Assembly (NCBI GenBank): GCA_028280455.1
Contig: JANQLT010000027.1
Location: 1-64,000, forward strand
Direction of reading: 5' to 3'
Source of the DNA: Kiloniellales bacterium
GTDB taxonomy: Bacteria; Pseudomonadota; Alphaproteobacteria; Kiloniellales; JAKSDN01
Length of the DNA stretch: 64,000 nt
The number at the start of each line of letters is the position of its first letter. Position 1 is the stretch's first letter. Under the pieces are notes generated by a model, which worked only from the letters and a program-made list of their open reading frames with translations, was not told the DNA's origin and did no database searches. Shown one piece after another: positions 18,019 to 25,959 of the stretch. A program made the position numbers and the translations under genes.

Positions 18019-19347
18019 CTATCTGTCGGTCTTGCCCGGTATCCAGTCCGTTCCCGACAAGGGCACCTGAGCCATGGCGGCGGCTTCGACGGTGACCGCG
18101 ACCAGGTCTTCCGGCTCCAGGTTGTGGACGTGCGTCTTGCCGCAGGCCCGCGCGATGGTCTGCACCTCGAGCGTCATGACCTTGAGGAAGTTCGCCAGCC
18201 GGCGCCCGGCCAGCTCGGGGTCGAGCCGCTTGGCCAGCTCCGGGTCTTGCGTGCTGATGCCGGCCGGGTCGCGGCCTTCGTGCCAGTCGTCGTAGGCGCC
18301 GGCGGTGGTGCCCAGCGCGCGGTACTCCTCTTCCCAATGCGGGTCGTTGTCGCCCAGCGCGACCAGCGCGGCGGTGCCGATCGACACGGCGTCGGCGCCG
18401 AGGGCCAGAGCCTTGGCGACGTCGGCGCCGTTGCGGATGCCGCCGGAGACCACGAGCTGCACCTTGCGGTGCATGTCGAGGTCCTGCAGCGCCTGCACCG
18501 CCGGCCGGATGCAGGCCAGGGTCGGCTGGCCGACATGCTCGATGAAGACCTCCTGGGTCGCCGCCGTGCCGCCCTGCATGCCGTCGAGCACGATCACGTC
18601 GGCGCCGGCCTTGACCGACAGCGCGGTGTCGAAGTAGGGCCGGGCGCCGCCGATCTTGATGTAGATCGGCTTCTCCCAGTCGGTAATCTCGCGCAGCTCC
18701 TGCACCTTGATCTCCAGGTCGTCCGGGCCGGTCCAGTCCGGATGCCGGCAGGCCGAGCGCTGGTCGATGCCCTTGGGCAGGGTGCGCATCTCGGCCACCC
18801 GGTCGGAGATCTTCTGGCCCAGGAGCATGCCGCCGCCGCCGGGCTTGGCGCCCTGGCCGACCACCACCTCGATGGCGTCGGCCTTGCGCAGGTCGTCGGG
18901 GTTCATGCCGTAGCGCGAGGGCAGGTACTGGTAGACGAGCTGCTTGGAGTGGCCGCGCTCCTCCGGGGTCATGCCGCCGTCGCCGGTGGTCGTCGAGGTG
19001 CCGGCGGCATTGGCGCCGCGGCCCAGCGCCTCTTTCGCCTGGGCCGAAAGCGAGCCGAAGCTCATGCCGGCGATGGTGATCGGGATCTTCAGCTCGAGGG
19101 GCTTCTTGGCGAAGCGCGTGCCGAGCGCGACGTCCGTGCCGCAGCGCTCGCGATAGCCCTCCAGGGGATAGCGCGACATGGAGGCGCCGAGGAACAGCAG
19201 GTCGTCGAAGTGCGGGAAGCGCCGCTTGGCGCCGCCGCCGCGGATGTCGTAGAGGCCGGTGCTGGCGGCCCGGCGGATTTCCGACAGGGTGTAGTCGTCG
19301 AAGAGCGCCGACTTGCGCGGCGTCGTGCGGGGCGTATCAGGATCCAC
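18019..19347 (-). CDS. glxD: Glutamate synthase-like FMN-binding subunit (GlxD/MgsC)
   Basis: This 442-residue protein corresponds to the FMN-binding (beta/alpha)8 domain of glutamate synthase, with ITIAGMSFGSLSAQAKEALG, QGAKPGGGGMLLG, VLDGMQGGTAATQEVF and VSGGIRNGADVAKALALGAD. The GTG start at 19347 (VDPDTPRT) has its ribosome site TGAGG overlapping the glxC stop, and replaces a much longer open frame that runs antisense through repeats. Together with GlxB and GlxC it would form a three-subunit amidotransferase/synthase, producing glutamate or N-methylglutamate. It is 88 bp upstream of glnT. Confidence 0.9.
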   Translation of the reverse strand: MDPDTPRTTPRKSALFDDYTLSEIRRAASTGLYDIRGGGAKRRFPHFDDLLFLGASMSRYPLEGYRERCGTDVALGTRFAKKPLELKIPITIAGMSFGSLSAQAKEALGRGANAAGTSTTTGDGGMTPEERGHSKQLVYQYLPSRYGMNPDDLRKADAIEVVVGQGAKPGGGGMLLGQKISDRVAEMRTLPKGIDQRSACRHPDWTGPDDLEIKVQELREITDWEKPIYIKIGGARPYFDTALSVKAGADVIVLDGMQGGTAATQEVFIEHVGQPTLACIRPAVQALQDLDMHRKVQLVVSGGIRNGADVAKALALGADAVSIGTAALVALGDNDPHWEEEYRALGTTAGAYDDWHEGRDPAGISTQDPELAKRLDPELAGRRLANFLKVMTLEVQTIARACGKTHVHNLEPEDLVAVTVEAAAMAQVPLSGTDWIPGKTDR

Positions 19348-19355
19348 GGTGCGCC

Positions 19356-20039
19356 TCAGTATGAATCGGCATGGTCGACGTCGAAGTTGTAGAGCTTGCG
19401 CGCCGAGCCGTAACGGCGGAAGGCCGCCGGATCGGCGTCGATGCCGGCGCGCGCCAATAGATCGCTCAAGGTCTCCAGGTGCTCCGGCCGCATCTCCTTC
19501 TCGACGCAGTCGGCGCCGAGGCTCTCCACCGTGCCGCGGACGAAGAGCTTGGCCTCGTAGATCGAGTCCCCCAAGGCCTCGCCGGCGTCGCCGCAGATCA
19601 CCAGGTGGCCGAGCTGCGCCATGAAGGCCGACATGTGGCCGACCGAGCCGCCGACCACGATGTCGATGCCCTTCATGGAGATGCCGCAGCGCGAGGCGGC
19701 GTCGCCCTCGATGACCAGCAGCCCGCCATGGCCGGTGGCGCCGGCCGACTGGCTGGCGTTGCCCTTCACGCGCACCAGGCCGGACATCATGTTCTCGGCC
19801 ACGCCCGGCCCGGCATGGCCCTGCACCGTGATCTCGGCCTCCTTGTTCATGCCGCCGCAGTAGAAGCCGACGTGGCCCTCGACCGTGACCTTGAGCGGCG
19901 CGTTCAGGCCGACCGCGATGGCATGCTTGCCCATCGGGTTGAGCACCCGGAAATCGCGCTCGTTGGTCTCCGGCGCGATGTCGTGCAAACGCTGGTTGAG
20001 CGCCCGCAGCCCGACGTCCTGGAGATCGAGGTCGATCAT
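19356..20039 (-). CDS. glxC: Glutamate synthase GXGXG-domain subunit (GlxC/MgsB)
   Basis: This 227-residue protein consists almost wholly of the right-handed beta-helix (GXGXG) domain found at the C-terminus of glutamate synthase. Its repeats include VEGHVGFYCGGMNKEAEITVQG, GATGHGGLLVIEGDAASRC and VVGGSVGHMSAFM. The domain is structural, connecting the amidotransferase and FMN halves. The ATG at 20039 is directly followed by MIDLDLQDVGLRALNQRLHD. It is coupled to glxD by 8 bp, but separated from glxB by 554 bp filled with palindromic repeats. Confidence 0.9.
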   Translation of the reverse strand: MIDLDLQDVGLRALNQRLHDIAPETNERDFRVLNPMGKHAIAVGLNAPLKVTVEGHVGFYCGGMNKEAEITVQGHAGPGVAENMMSGLVRVKGNASQSAGATGHGGLLVIEGDAASRCGISMKGIDIVVGGSVGHMSAFMAQLGHLVICGDAGEALGDSIYEAKLFVRGTVESLGADCVEKEMRPEHLETLSDLLARAGIDADPAAFRRYGSARKLYNFDVDHADSY

Positions 20040-20056
20040 CGCGCCGCTCCAACGCT

Positions 20057-20209
20057 GTCACCCTCGGGCTTGACCCGCCTGCGGGCCATAGCCCCTCGGC
20101 GGGCGACGGCCCGGGGGTCCATGGCAAAGCAGGGGCGAGGCTGGTGCTCATGATTGACGGTGTTGGTGCAAGCCGCTCCATGGATGCTCGGGTCAAGCCC
20201 GAGCATGAC
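20057..20209. repeat. Palindromic repeat, copy 1 of 3 (CCCTCGGGCTTGACCCGAGGG family)
   Basis: Outer arms read GTCACCCTCGGGCTTGACCC and GGGTCAAGCCCGAGCATGAC, with GTCCATGGCAAAGC and CTCCATGGATG inside. The left arm carries an extra segment of about 35 bp (about 20080-20115) that is itself palindromic (CGGGCC...GGCCCG). The copy lies between glxC and glxB. Confidence 0.85.
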
Positions 20210-20266
20210 GAGTGTGGCGCGCTCTGATCGGGTTGATTTGCACCTCATCGCGCCACTCCAACTCGG

Positions 20267-20382
20267 TTACCCTCGGGCTTGACCCGAGGGTCCATGGCAA
20301 AGCGGGTTCGAGGGCGGTGATTGTGAGTGATGGCGTTGGTGCAAGCACGTCGATGGATGCTCGGGTCAAGCCCGAGCATGAC
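20267..20382. repeat. Palindromic repeat, copy 2 of 3
   Basis: Same family and same orientation as the copies at 20057 and 20439: a TACCCTCGGGCTTGACCCGA arm, a variable middle with ATGGCAAAGCGGG, and a closing GCTCGGGTCAAGCCCGAGC arm. Each arm is itself a hairpin. Confidence 0.9.
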
Positions 20383-20438
20383 GAGTTTGGGGCGTGTCGA
20401 GAGGGCTTCGACTCTCTTCATAGCGCCTCTCCACCTTT

Positions 20439-20555
20439 GTCACCCTCGGGCTTGACCCGAGGGTCCATGGCAAAGCGGGTGCGAGGCCGGTGATCGTGAT
20501 TGATGGTGTTGGGGCAAGCCGCTCCATGGATGCTCGGGTCAAGCCCGAGCATGAC
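20439..20555. repeat. Palindromic repeat, copy 3 of 3
   Basis: Same family: a GTCACCCTCGGGCTTGACCC arm, the ATGGCAAAGCGGGTGCGAGG middle, and a closing GCTCGGGTCAAGCCCGAGC arm. It ends 39 bp beyond the glxB stop codon. Confidence 0.9.
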
Positions 20556-20593
20556 AAGGAGAGTGTGCACGGAGCGGGCTTTAACGCGTCTCA

Positions 20594-21493
20594 TCACGCG
20601 CGGCCCCAGCTATAGATCTTGCCGGGCACCGGCTCCCAGATGCTGGCGTCGTCGGCGCCGGGCAGGGTGGCGATGGAGCGGTACTCGGTGGCCATGGCGA
20701 CCCAGTCGTCGGTCTCGGCGAGGACCGCGTGCTTGCAGGCGATGGGGTCGCGCAGCACGGCGAAGCCGTCCTTGGTGCCGACGGCGAAGGTGTAGAAGCC
20801 GTCCAGGTCCTTGATCGCCGCTTCCAGCGCCTGCTCGATGGTCGCGCCCTCGCGCAGGCGGTAGGTCAGGTACCCGGCGGCGACCTCGGTGTCGTTGTCG
20901 GTCTGGAAGTCCACGCCGCGCTTTCGCAGCCAGGCGCGCAGGCGGTTGTGGTTGGACAGCGAGCCGTTGTGCACCAGGCAGAGGTCGAGGCCGGTCGAGA
21001 AGGGATGCGAGTGCTCCGTCGTGACCGCGCTCTCGGTCGCCATGCGGGTGTGGCCCAGGGCGTGGCTGCCGCTGACGTCGCGCAGGGCGAAGCGCTCGAC
21101 CACGTCCTGCGGCCGGCCCTTCTCCTTGAAGATCTCGATGCTGCTGCCGGCCGACATGACCCGCAGCTCCGGGTGATGCCGCTCGAGCCAGGCGCCGACG
21201 GTCTCGAAGTCGCGATGGGCCACGACGATGGCGTGACTGGCCCGCACCTCGATCTCCGCCTTGTCGCCCAGCTCCTCGGACAGGCCGGTGGCGAGCTGGC
21301 GCCAGGGGTAGTCCGGCTCGGCCGCGAAGAGCGACAGCTTGACGCCCTCGGCCGGCGCCGGGTTGCGATAGAGCGACACCCCGGCGCTGTCCGGCCCGCG
21401 GTCGCTCATCTCGATCAGCATGGACGAGAGGTAATCGCCCAGCTTCTCGCCGACCGCCGGGGTCTTGGTGAACAGGCCGACAATGCCGCACAT
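20594..21493 (-). CDS. glxB: Class II glutamine amidotransferase subunit (GlxB/MgsA)
   Basis: This is a 299-residue Ntn-type amidotransferase. The start at 21493 gives MCGIVGLF, which places the catalytic cysteine at position 2 after methionine removal, as required for this family; an AGGAG ribosome site precedes it. Further motifs include MSDRGPDSAG, LGHTRMATESAVTTEHSHPF and LVHNGSLSNHNRLR with the oxyanion Asn-Gly. It releases ammonia from glutamine for use by the GlxC/GlxD synthase. It lies 119 bp downstream of the regulator gene and is followed by three palindromic repeats. Confidence 0.92.
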   Translation of the reverse strand: MCGIVGLFTKTPAVGEKLGDYLSSMLIEMSDRGPDSAGVSLYRNPAPAEGVKLSLFAAEPDYPWRQLATGLSEELGDKAEIEVRASHAIVVAHRDFETVGAWLERHHPELRVMSAGSSIEIFKEKGRPQDVVERFALRDVSGSHALGHTRMATESAVTTEHSHPFSTGLDLCLVHNGSLSNHNRLRAWLRKRGVDFQTDNDTEVAAGYLTYRLREGATIEQALEAAIKDLDGFYTFAVGTKDGFAVLRDPIACKHAVLAETDDWVAMATEYRSIATLPGADDASIWEPVPGKIYSWGRA

Positions 21494-21565
21494 GGGCGCT
21501 CTCCTGCGGAATTCGGGCACCGGCAGGGGCCGGTTCCGAGTTTCTGTGTGGGAAACTAATATGAA

Positions 21566-21582
21566 CTGGAGGAAAATTCCAG
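21566..21582. promoter_or_regulatory. Small inverted repeat upstream of glxB, possible operator
   Basis: A CTGGA...TCCAG dyad with a GGAA-AA-TTCC centre lies in the AT-rich 120-bp gap between the XRE-cupin regulator gene and glxB, about 75-90 bp upstream of the glxB start. Binding by the adjacent regulator is a guess from position. Confidence 0.25.
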
Positions 21583-21612
21583 CAGAAAGCGGCAGCGGCC
21601 GCCGGACCCGCC

Positions 21613-22263
21613 CTAGCCCTCCTCCCTCGGCTGGGCGATCACCGAGAGCAGGCGCACGGGCAGGGCGATCAGCTCCTCGGGGCCGTGCGGCGCGTCGGCG
21701 TCGAAGAACAGCGAGTCGCCGGGGCGCAGGCGGTAGGTCTTGTCGGCGTGGCGGTAGAGCACCTCGCCCTCGAGGACGTAAATGAACTCGCTGCCGGGAT
21801 GCTGGAACAGCGGGAAGACCTCGGACTCCTCGGTCAGGGTGACCAGGTAGGGCTCCTGCGCCACGGCGCCGCCGAGGCTGTGGCCGAGCAGGTGGTACTG
21901 GTGGCCGCTGCGGGTGCCGCGGCGCTCGATCAGCAGGCCCTCGCCGGCGCGCACGAAGGTCGCGTCGCGTTGCTCCTCGAACTTCCGGAACAGGGCGGTG
22001 ACCGGCACGTTGAGCGCGCTCGACAGGCTGCGCAGGGTGGCCAGCGAGGGCGAGGTCATGCCGTTCTCGATCTTCGAGAGCATGCCGGGCGAGAGCGCCG
22101 CCAGCTTGGCCAGCTCGACCACGGTCATGTCGAGCTGCTGGCGGAACAGCCGGACCTGCCGGCCGATGGCGACCTCCAGCCGGTTGTCGCGGCCCTCGTC
22201 CGCGGCGTCCCCGGCACCCTCGGCCCCTGCCTTCTTCGGGCCGCGCGGCGACTGGCCGGCCAT
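21613..22263 (-). CDS. XRE-family regulator with C-terminal cupin domain
   Basis: This 216-residue protein has a helix-turn-helix at about 35-90 (VELAKLAALSPGMLSKIENGMTSPSLATLR) and a cupin_2 sensor domain at about 140-210 (HPGSEFIYVLEGEVLYRHADKTYRLRPGDSLFFDADAPHG). This architecture is common among regulators of amine, polyamine and amino-acid catabolism (PuuR-like). It is the first gene of the leftward glxB-C-D-glnT cluster and probably controls it. The N-terminal 30 residues are low-complexity. The ligand is unknown. Confidence 0.9.
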   Translation of the reverse strand: MAGQSPRGPKKAGAEGAGDAADEGRDNRLEVAIGRQVRLFRQQLDMTVVELAKLAALSPGMLSKIENGMTSPSLATLRSLSSALNVPVTALFRKFEEQRDATFVRAGEGLLIERRGTRSGHQYHLLGHSLGGAVAQEPYLVTLTEESEVFPLFQHPGSEFIYVLEGEVLYRHADKTYRLRPGDSLFFDADAPHGPEELIALPVRLLSVIAQPREEG

Positions 22264-22305
22264 CGCCTAGAAGCTGGGGAAAGTTTTGTGCATCGAGTGA
22301 AAATA

Positions 22306-22383
22306 ACGCCTGGGCCCGCGCCGGACAACGGCGCGCCAGTCAAACGCAGTCGTCGGTCCCGGGAAAGGCGCCGGCCCAGGCGT
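22306..22383 (-). terminator. Long-stem hairpin, possible terminator of the 75-aa protein gene
   Basis: Two 17-bp arms (22306-22322 and 22367-22383) pair with one mismatch around a 44-nt loop. On the minus strand the second arm is followed by TTATTTT. This fits a terminator for the small gene ending at 22406, although the loop is unusually long. Confidence 0.5.
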
Positions 22384-22405
22384 GGCTTCGGTCCGGCGGC
22401 GTTGC

Positions 22406-22633
22406 CTATTCGGCTTCGCCCACCGGCTCGAAGCCGAGGTGCAGGCTGCGGCGGACCGTATCGAAGCGGATCGGCTTCTCGTTGCGCAGCAGGTCCACCA
22501 GCATGCGCATCTCCTCGGGTGTCTGCCCGCCGATGCCGTAGCCGACATTGTTGGCCAGGTTGAGCTGGATGTTACCGAAGTGGCCGTCGACGTCCCAATG
22601 CACGACGTAGCTGTTGATCTCGACGAGTGCCAT
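22406..22633 (-). CDS. Conserved-looking 75-aa protein of unknown function
   Basis: This small acidic protein (75 residues) starts MALVEINSYVVHWDVDGHFG and continues NIQLNLANNVGYGIGGQTPE. An AGGAGG ribosome site at good spacing precedes the ATG, and a hairpin with a T run follows the stop, so it looks like a real monocistronic gene. No signal peptide, cysteine or known motif is seen; the Gly/Asn-rich start and the C-terminal helix EEMRMLVDLLRNEKPI suggest a small folded beta-alpha protein. It is divergent from the chromate genes. I do not recognise the family. Confidence 0.75.
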   Translation of the reverse strand: MALVEINSYVVHWDVDGHFGNIQLNLANNVGYGIGGQTPEEMRMLVDLLRNEKPIRFDTVRRSLHLGFEPVGEAE

Positions 22634-22822
22634 GGTCAGGCCTCCTGGACTGGGGTTTCGCCAAGCATCTCCGATAGAGGGAAGGCTAGTGCGCGCCGCC
22701 TTGCGCGCCGCGGCCGGAGGGCCTAGATAGGGGGCCGTCGGGGCTCCGCGGTCTCCCGGCCAGTCCAAGGCGATTGCCGCCCAAGCACCGCTTAACGCTC
22801 CTCGATAAGGAGGGTTGAGCTC

Positions 22823-23656
22823 ATGGGCGACCCCAACAGCAGCATCACCCCGCAAGACCTGATCGATCGCATCGGCACGCCGCTTGCGCCTCATGTGATC
22901 GACGTGCGCCGCGCCGCGGCCTTCGCCGAGGCCGACGACGTCATCGCCGGCGCGGTCTGGCGCGACCACCGGCAGGCGGCGGCCTGGGCCGCGGACTTCT
23001 CGCGCGACGACGATATCGTCGTCTACTGCGTCCGCGGCCACCAGGTCAGCCAGTCGGCGGCGGCGCGGCTTCGCCATCTCGGCCTGCCGGCGCGCGTGCT
23101 TCGGGGCGGCATCGAAGCCTATCGCGCGGCGGCCGGTCCGCTCGTGCGCCGCGGCGTCGTGCCGGGCCAGTCGAGCGACGGCCCGACCCGCTGGGTGACG
23201 CGGGAGAAACCGAAGGTCGACCGCGTCGCCTGCCCCTGGCTGATCCGCCGCTTCGTCGATCCCGACGCGGCGATCCACTTCGTCGAGGCCGATTGGGTCG
23301 AGGCGGCCGCCGTCGAGCTCGGGGCGATCCCCTTCGACATCCCCGGCGTCGCCTTCTCGCACGTCGGCGAGCGCTGCAGCTTCGATGCCTTCATCGAGGC
23401 CTTCGGACTCAGCGATCCGGCATTGGAACGCGTGGCACGCATCGTCCGCGGCGCCGACACGGGGCGCCCGGAGCTGGCGCCGGAAGCCCCCGGCCTGCTG
23501 GCCGTCTCGCTCGGCCTGTCGGCGATCGAGCAGGACGACCTGGCGATGATGGAACAGGGCTTCGCCGTCTACGACGCGCTCTACGGCTGGGCGCGGCACG
23601 CCGCTGCCGAGACGCATGGCTGGCCGCCGGCCCCGGCGGCACGGGGCACGGCGTGA
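22823..23656 (+). CDS. Rhodanese - ChrB domain fusion protein
   Basis: This 277-residue protein has a rhodanese domain at about 10-112, with the active-site cysteine in VVYCVRGHQVSQS. A ChrB C-terminal domain at about 125-265 follows, recognised by KVDRVACPWLIRRFVDPDAAIHFVEA and the later SFDAFIEAFGL. ChrB proteins regulate or assist chromate resistance. The gene overlaps chrA by 4 bp (GTGA), so the two are made together. The start ATG follows AAGGAGGGTTGAGCTC, a strong ribosome site. A rhodanese fused to ChrB suggests thiol or persulfide chemistry linked to chromate stress. Confidence 0.9.
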   Translation: MGDPNSSITPQDLIDRIGTPLAPHVIDVRRAAAFAEADDVIAGAVWRDHRQAAAWAADFSRDDDIVVYCVRGHQVSQSAAARLRHLGLPARVLRGGIEAYRAAAGPLVRRGVVPGQSSDGPTRWVTREKPKVDRVACPWLIRRFVDPDAAIHFVEADWVEAAAVELGAIPFDIPGVAFSHVGERCSFDAFIEAFGLSDPALERVARIVRGADTGRPELAPEAPGLLAVSLGLSAIEQDDLAMMEQGFAVYDALYGWARHAAAETHGWPPAPAARGTA

Positions 23657-24984
23657 AACCGGAGGTGCAGCCGCAAGTTCCCTTCGGCGAGGCCTTCCGG
23701 GTCTGGCTCAAGATCGGTCTGCTCAGCTTCGGCGGGCCGAGCGGGCAGATCGCCCTGATGCATCGGGTCCTGGTCGAAGAGAAGCGCTGGGTCGCCGACG
23801 ACCGCTTCCTGCACGCGCTCTCCTTCTGCATGCTGCTGCCGGGACCCGAGGCCCAGCAGCTCGCCGTCTACGTCGGCTGGCTGCTGCACAAAGCTAGGGG
23901 CGGCCTGGTGGCCGGCGTGCTCTTCGTGCTGCCCGGCGCGCTGGTGATCCTGCTGCTGAGCATCCTCTATGCCGGCTTCGGCGAGCTGAAGCTGGTGCAG
24001 GCGATCTTCTTCGGCATCAAGGCGGCGGTCCTGGCGATCGTCGTCGAGGCGCTGCTGCGGATCGCCAAGCGGGCGCTCAAGACGGCGGCGCTCTACGCCC
24101 TGGCCGGCGCGGCCTTCGTGGCGATCTTCTTCCTGGCCGTGCCCTTCCCGGTGATCGTCTTGGCGGCGGGGCTGTTCGGCTTCGCCGCCGCGCGCCTCGC
24201 GCCCGCGCTGCTGCCGGCGGTGAAGGACACGGCGGTCGAAGACTCGAACGGGCGGCAGCCGCGTGGCTCCTGGCGTCGGGTGCTCGGGCTCCTGGCGCTC
24301 TTCCTGCCGCTCTGGTTCGGGCCCCTGGCCCTGCTCGCGCTGGTCTTCGGCCCGGACCACGTCTTCGTCGTCGAGGGCCTGCTGTTCAGCAAGCTGGCGG
24401 TGGTCACCTTCGGCGGTGCCTACGCGGTCCTCGCCTACGTCGCGCAGGAGGCGGTGACGACCTATGGCTGGCTGCAGCCCGGCGAGATGCTCGACGGTCT
24501 CGGCCTGGCCGAGACCACGCCGGGCCCGCTGATCATGGTGCTGCAGTTCGTCGGCTTCCTCGCCGCACACCGCAACCCCGGCGCGCTCGACCCGATGCTG
24601 GCCGGCACGCTGGGCGCGCTGATCACCACCTGGGTCACCTTCGTGCCCTGCTTCCTCTGGATCTTCCTCGGCGCGCCCTACATCGAGGCCCTGCGCGGCA
24701 ACCGCGCCCTGGCCGGCGCCCTGACCGCGATCACCGCCGCCGTTGTCGGCGTGATCCTCAACCTGGCCGTCTGGTTCGCGTTGCACGTGGTCTTCGGCGA
24801 GGTGACGGAAAGCAGCGCCGGCCCGCTGCACCTCCTGGTGCCGACGCTCTCGACCATCGAGCCGGCCGCCGCCCTGCTCGCGGTCGCCGCCATGGTCGCC
24901 ATGTTCCGCTTCAAGCTCGGCATGCTGCCGACCCTCGCCGGCTGCGCCCTCCTCGGCGGGCTCTACGCGGGTTTCGTGCTCTAG
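23653..24984 (+). CDS. chrA: Chromate transporter, two-domain CHR family
   Basis: This is a 443-residue membrane protein with two homologous CHR halves. The first carries LLSFGGPSGQIALMHR, and the second VTFGGAYAVLAYVAQEAV followed by the conserved GLAETTPGPLIMVLQFVGF. About 10-12 membrane segments are predicted. ChrA exports chromate using the membrane potential. The GTG start at 23653 overlaps the stop of the rhodanese-ChrB gene; the open frame further upstream is an antisense-like extension into chrB. No other resistance genes follow. Confidence 0.95.
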   Translation: MKPEVQPQVPFGEAFRVWLKIGLLSFGGPSGQIALMHRVLVEEKRWVADDRFLHALSFCMLLPGPEAQQLAVYVGWLLHKARGGLVAGVLFVLPGALVILLLSILYAGFGELKLVQAIFFGIKAAVLAIVVEALLRIAKRALKTAALYALAGAAFVAIFFLAVPFPVIVLAAGLFGFAAARLAPALLPAVKDTAVEDSNGRQPRGSWRRVLGLLALFLPLWFGPLALLALVFGPDHVFVVEGLLFSKLAVVTFGGAYAVLAYVAQEAVTTYGWLQPGEMLDGLGLAETTPGPLIMVLQFVGFLAAHRNPGALDPMLAGTLGALITTWVTFVPCFLWIFLGAPYIEALRGNRALAGALTAITAAVVGVILNLAVWFALHVVFGEVTESSAGPLHLLVPTLSTIEPAAALLAVAAMVAMFRFKLGMLPTLAGCALLGGLYAGFVL

Positions 24985-25032
24985 CCGGCAGACAACATGG
25001 AGGTATTGCTGAGAGGAACCAGCCCCTCAACT

Positions 25033-25117
25033 GGTCATTGCCGGACTTGATCCGGCAATCCATCGACGACCGAGTCTCGGACTTCGATGGACCCTCGGGT
25101 CAAGCCCGAGGGTGACC
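25033..25117. repeat. Composite palindromic repeat
   Basis: The left arm is a CATTGCCGGACTTGATCCGG hairpin and the right arm is a CCCTCGGGTCAAGCCCGAGGG-type hairpin as at 20267. Together they form an inverted repeat with matching CCATCG/CGATGG inner parts. It looks like a hybrid of two related subfamilies. Confidence 0.8.
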
Positions 25118-25145
25118 GGAGGAGGGATGGGGGGAGCTCTCAGAA

Positions 25146-25958
25146 TCAGATTCGCGTTGGGTCCCGTAAGAAAGCGACCAGCGCCGCGTTGACCTCTTCG
25201 GCAGCCTCGATGGGCATCATGTGGCGGCGGCCCGATAGCACGAGGGCGCGGGCGTCGGCTAAACGTGCGGCCAGCGCTTCGGCCATGGCGGGGGTCGAAT
25301 TGCCGTCGTCGCCGCCGGTCATCACCAGGGTCGGACAGGCGATGCGGGCCAGGGCCTCGTCCGGCTCGCGGTCCTCGGTTGCGAAGACTCGATAGGCCTT
25401 GAGGAAGCCCGCCGGGTCGTTGGCCAGGAGGCGCCGGCGGATGCCCTCTATCACCGCCGGATGGGCGGCGGCGTAGGCCGGCGTGAACCAGCGCTCCAAC
25501 GCCGCCTCGGCGGTCGCCGCCGGGCCGCCTTCGGCGAGCGCTCGGCAGCGCGCCTCGACCGCCTGGCGCTGCGCGGCGTCGCGGGCGTAAACGCTGCTCA
25601 TGACGACCAGGGCCGAGACCCGCGCCGGCCACCTGGCGGCGAAGGCGCGGGCGACCAGGCCGCCCATGGAGAAGCCGATCAGGCGGACCCGCTCGAGGGC
25701 CAGGTGGTCGAGCAGGGCCGCGAGCTGGTCGGCGAAGTCGGCGAGCCCGCGCGGGCCCGGAGGGTCGGGGCTCTCGCCCTGGCCGAGCATGTCGTAGGCC
25801 AGGACCGGACCGAGCGGCGCCAGCGCGCCGCGCTGGGCCGCCCACAGGGTCCGGTCGAGCCCGACGCCGTGGATCAGGACGACGGGCTCGCCCGGCCGTT
25901 CCGGGCCGTCCAGGTCGTAGGCCGTGCCCGACGGGCAGCATACCGGTTCTGGCGGCAC
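25146..25958 (-). CDS. Alpha/beta hydrolase
   Basis: This 270-residue hydrolase has the oxyanion motif VVLIHGVGLDRTLW, the nucleophile elbow GFSMGGLVA (Ser at about 97), an acidic residue in VMTGGDDGNSTP and the C-terminal histidine in LSGRRHMMPIE. It resembles RutD/PcaD-type carbon-carbon or ester hydrolases. It is the second gene of a two-gene unit, starting one base after the LLM monooxygenase stop, so the two probably act in one catabolic step sequence. The substrate cannot be told. Confidence 0.88.
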   Translation of the reverse strand: MPPEPVCCPSGTAYDLDGPERPGEPVVLIHGVGLDRTLWAAQRGALAPLGPVLAYDMLGQGESPDPPGPRGLADFADQLAALLDHLALERVRLIGFSMGGLVARAFAARWPARVSALVVMSSVYARDAAQRQAVEARCRALAEGGPAATAEAALERWFTPAYAAAHPAVIEGIRRRLLANDPAGFLKAYRVFATEDREPDEALARIACPTLVMTGGDDGNSTPAMAEALAARLADARALVLSGRRHMMPIEAAEEVNAALVAFLRDPTRI

Positions 25959-25959
25959 C

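Noticed and set aside
20212-20493. 93-codon open frame across the repeats
   Set aside because: It is a translation of palindromic repeats (repeated GLDPRVHGKAG segments) with no independent support.
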